Positions 5,279-7,565 of a stretch of DNA of 7,565 nt are shown here, one piece after another; the stretch's first letter is position 1, and each line of letters starts with the position of its first letter. Made by a program: the position numbers and the translations under genes. This stretch comes from Methylococcus sp. UBA6136. Lineage in GTDB: Bacteria; Pseudomonadota; Gammaproteobacteria; Methylococcales; Methylococcaceae. The notes under the pieces are model-generated. The model made no database searches and had not been told where the DNA came from. It saw only the letters and a program-made list of their open reading frames with translations. The stretch lies in the NCBI GenBank assembly GCA_002423305.1, contig DIVI01000174.1, forward strand, positions 1 through 7,565, in the 5' to 3' direction.

Positions 5279-6883
5279 ATGACACCACCCTGGTTTGACG
5301 TACTGATCATTGGCAGCGGCGCGGCGGGCCTCAGCCTGGCCCTGCGGCTTGCCGATCGCGCTCAGGTGGCCGTCATTTCGAAAACGGCTTTGTCCGAGTC
5401 GAACACGCTCTATGCCCAGGGTGGCATCTCTGCCGTTCTGGATGCGGAGGACTCGATCGAATCGCACATTCAGGATACCCTGGATGCCGGTGCGGGACTT
5501 TGCGACCCAGACACCGTGCGTCTGGTGGTCTCTCAGGGAAAAGCCTGCATCGACTGGCTGCTGGATCAGGGCGTTCCCTTTACCGAAGTGGAGTCCAATC
5601 GGGGCACGCACCAACTGCATCTGACGCGCGAAGGCGGCCATACCCACCGACGAGTGGTCCATGCCGCCGACGCGACTGGGCGAGCCGTGGAAACCTCACT
5701 GGAACAGCGTTCGCGTGAGCACGCCAATATCCATCTCTTCGAATATCACAATGCTGTTGACCTAATCACGGGCAGCAAGCTGGGCCTGAGCGATCGGGGT
5801 GTCTTGGGGGCGTATGTACTGAACGGGAGGTCGCAGAAGGTGGAAACCTTTCGATCCCGCTATACCGTTATCGCCTCCGGCGGGGCCAGCAAGGTCTACC
5901 TTTATACCAGCAACCCCGACATTGCCACCGGGGATGGCATTGCCATGGCTTGGAGGGCGGGGGCCAGCGTTGCCAACATGGAGTTCATCCAGTTTCATCC
6001 CACCTGTCTGTACCACCCGCACGCTCGATCCTTCCTTATCTCCGAGGCAGTGCGGGGCGAAGGTGGTCGACTGAGACTGCCCGATGGCACCCCGTTCATG
6101 CAACGTTTCGATGAGCGCGAAGAACTCGCCCCACGCGATATCGTGGCACGCGCCATCGATCACGAGATGAAGCGACTGGGCGCCGATTGTGTCTTTCTGG
6201 ACATTTCGCATCGCCCTGCCGATTTCATCAAGCACCATTTTCCGACCATCCACGCGCGCTGCCTGGAGTTGGGCATCGACATCACGCGCGATCCGATTCC
6301 GGTGGTGCCGGCGGCCCACTACACATGCGGCGGCATCCTGACGGATCACAAGGCCTGCACGGATCTGCCGGGGCTGCTCGCCATTGGCGAAGCAGCCTGC
6401 ACCGGCCTTCATGGGGCCAACCGTATGGCCAGCAATTCGTTGCTGGAATGTCTCGTGTTTGCAAGGCAAGCGGCCGAACGCATTCTGTCGACGCTGGATG
6501 AACGGCCCGTTCCGCCCGAACTGCCCGACTGGGATGAATCGCAGGTCACCGATTCGGATGAGGAGGTGGTCGTGGCGCACAACTGGGACGAGGTCCGCCG
6601 GTTCATGTGGGACTATGTGGGTATCGTCCGCACCGACAAGCGGCTACAGCGGGCGCTGCGCCGGGTCGAGCTGCTTAAGCAGGAAATCAGCGATTATTAC
6701 GGTAACTTCCGGGTCACCAATGACCTGCTTGAATTGCGCAACCTGGCTATCGTCGCCGAACTGATCATTCGCTGCGCGCTGCTGCGTAAGGAAAGTCGCG
6801 GTCTGCACTTCACACTGGATTATCCCGAGACGGATACCCGCCAGCCCCCGCGTAACACCATACTGCATCCCAAATCCCACTGA
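5279..6883 (+). CDS. nadB: L-aspartate oxidase (quinolinate synthase subunit B)
   Basis: NadB is a cytoplasmic FAD enzyme that oxidises L-aspartate to iminoaspartate, which quinolinate synthase NadA condenses with dihydroxyacetone phosphate in de novo NAD synthesis. The 534-residue length is normal. The FAD dinucleotide motif is G12-S-G-A-A-G17. NTLYAQGGISAV (42-53) and HLTREGGHTHRR (114-125, Glu118) follow. Further on are QFHPT (His240), ELAPRDIVARAID (Arg286), VPAAHYTCGG (His347) and GLHGANRMASNSLLECLVF (Arg382), matching the substrate-binding and catalytic residues of the E. coli enzyme. The C-terminal helical domain (about 430-515) includes WDYVGIVR. The ATG at 5279 is the only in-frame ATG after the upstream stop at 5246; its ribosome binding site is weak (GGA 6 bases away). 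In many gammaproteobacteria nadB is next to rpoE; here the divergent neighbour is the nuclease-fold gene. Confidence 0.97.
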   Translation: MTPPWFDVLIIGSGAAGLSLALRLADRAQVAVISKTALSESNTLYAQGGISAVLDAEDSIESHIQDTLDAGAGLCDPDTVRLVVSQGKACIDWLLDQGVPFTEVESNRGTHQLHLTREGGHTHRRVVHAADATGRAVETSLEQRSREHANIHLFEYHNAVDLITGSKLGLSDRGVLGAYVLNGRSQKVETFRSRYTVIASGGASKVYLYTSNPDIATGDGIAMAWRAGASVANMEFIQFHPTCLYHPHARSFLISEAVRGEGGRLRLPDGTPFMQRFDEREELAPRDIVARAIDHEMKRLGADCVFLDISHRPADFIKHHFPTIHARCLELGIDITRDPIPVVPAAHYTCGGILTDHKACTDLPGLLAIGEAACTGLHGANRMASNSLLECLVFARQAAERILSTLDERPVPPELPDWDESQVTDSDEEVVVAHNWDEVRRFMWDYVGIVRTDKRLQRALRRVELLKQEISDYYGNFRVTNDLLELRNLAIVAELIIRCALLRKESRGLHFTLDYPETDTRQPPRNTILHPKSH

Positions 6884-6930
6884 CCGGAATCCCCGACACG
6901 CTCGTCATCGTGGCCAACTTGCCATCGACC

Positions 6931-7565
6931 ATGAAAGCCATTGCCATAGAGACACCGGGGAATGCATCAGTCCTGAAGCTGATTGATCGACCGTTACCGC
7001 AACCGGGCCCAGGGGAAGTTTTGATTGAAGTGGCGGCAGCGGGGATCAATCGACCGGACATCATGCAGCGACGCGGGCTCTACCCGCCACCACCCGGCGC
7101 CTCTGATATTCCCGGCCTGGAGATCGCCGGCCGGGTGGTTGCCCTGGGTGAGGTGGTCCAGGGTATTGCGCTGGGCGATAACGTCTGCGCGCTGGTGACC
7201 GGCGGGGGTTATGCGGAATACTGTCTGGCGGCGGCCCCGCTGTGCCTGCCGATCCCTCAAGGTCTGAGTTTTATCGCAGCCGCCACGCTTCCGGAAGCCC
7301 TGTTCACGGTGTGGTCAAATGTCTTCGAGCGATGCCAGTTGCAGCCGGGAGAAACCTTGCTGGTCCACGGCGGCACCAGCGGGATTGGCACCACCGCCAT
7401 CATGCTGGCCACGCTATATGGTGCGCGGGTGCTGGCGACCGCCGGCAGTCCGGAAAAATGCAATGCCTGTCTGTCACTGGGTGCCGTAGCGATCGATTAC
7501 CGGCAAAGCGACTTAAGGGATCGGGTGATGGAGTTGACCGGCGGCGCCGGGGTCGACGTGATTCT
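6931..7565 (+). CDS. NAD(P)H quinone oxidoreductase, PIG3-like, 3' end outside the window
   Basis: This is a zinc-independent medium-chain dehydrogenase/reductase of the quinone oxidoreductase family, closest in pattern to human PIG3 (TP53I3). It likely uses NAD(P)H to reduce quinones in the cytoplasm. The visible 211 codons cover the GroES-like N-terminal domain with GINRPDIMQRRGLYPPPPGA (38-57), PGLEIAGRVVALG (61-73) and GYAEY (93-97), then the start of the Rossmann domain with VHGGTSGIGTTAI (145-157) and GARVLATAGSPEK (164-176). The cysteine ligands of zinc alcohol dehydrogenases are absent. The frame is open to the window edge; full family members are about 325 residues. The ATG at 6931 gives the usual MKAI start. 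A GTG at 6910 is an in-frame alternative, and neither has a clear ribosome binding site. It follows nadB by 47 bp on the same strand, so co-transcription is plausible. Confidence 0.93.
   Translation, partial: MKAIAIETPGNASVLKLIDRPLPQPGPGEVLIEVAAAGINRPDIMQRRGLYPPPPGASDIPGLEIAGRVVALGEVVQGIALGDNVCALVTGGGYAEYCLAAAPLCLPIPQGLSFIAAATLPEALFTVWSNVFERCQLQPGETLLVHGGTSGIGTTAIMLATLYGARVLATAGSPEKCNACLSLGAVAIDYRQSDLRDRVMELTGGAGVDVI

Noticed and set aside
5245..5298. Short 17-codon ORF ahead of and overlapping the nadB start, possible leader peptide
   Set aside because: There is no proper ribosome binding site and no feature such as a run of regulatory codons or an attenuator hairpin; probably chance.
5762..6580. 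272-residue minus-strand ORF antisense to nadB
   Set aside because: It lies entirely inside the strongly conserved nadB coding sequence and has the composition of a shadow frame in GC-rich DNA.

Overview
The window looks like ordinary chromosome from a gammaproteobacterium, or a close proteobacterial relative, of moderately high G+C (mid-to-upper 50s % by eye). NadB is very close to the Escherichia coli type. There are two predicted lipoproteins, a DUF1615 outer-membrane lipoprotein family member, a YkgJ-type cysteine-cluster protein, a FUN14 protein, a secreted nuclease-fold protein and a PIG3-like quinone oxidoreductase. I see no rRNA, tRNA, CRISPR array, transposase, integrase or phage gene.

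Layout: positions 1-2411 carry two minus-strand envelope or secreted proteins. The first is an unrecognised 344-residue secreted protein with six cysteines. The second, upstream of it in the direction of transcription, is a DUF1615 lipoprotein. Positions 2430-2945 hold no convincing gene. This is the most interesting stretch: an AT-rich segment, two perfect DnaA boxes, a third near-match box in inverted orientation, two weaker boxes spaced exactly 12 bp apart ahead of the strong one, and a full match to the IHF consensus. It resembles a replication-control locus (oriC-like, or datA/DARS-like), although none of the usual oriC neighbours is present in the window.

Positions 2946-4087 hold a YkgJ-family protein (minus), a doubtful 82-residue ORF head to head with it, and a small glycine-rich lipoprotein (minus). 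A 234-bp divergent intergenic region with plausible promoters on both strands separates the lipoprotein from a FUN14-family membrane protein (4322-4669, plus). A staphylococcal-nuclease-fold secreted protein (4726-5202, minus) converges on FUN14 and is divergent from nadB (5279-6883, plus). That nuclease appears to lack the conserved catalytic arginine of the DRYGR motif. A zinc-independent quinone oxidoreductase begins at 6931 and runs off the right edge.

The genes do not form one pathway. NadB starts NAD synthesis and the oxidoreductase uses NAD(P)H, but the link is loose. Most genes look like single transcription units with frequent strand changes. I found no clear new multigene system. 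The points worth following up are the DnaA/IHF cluster, the variant nuclease and the unrecognised cysteine-rich secreted protein.
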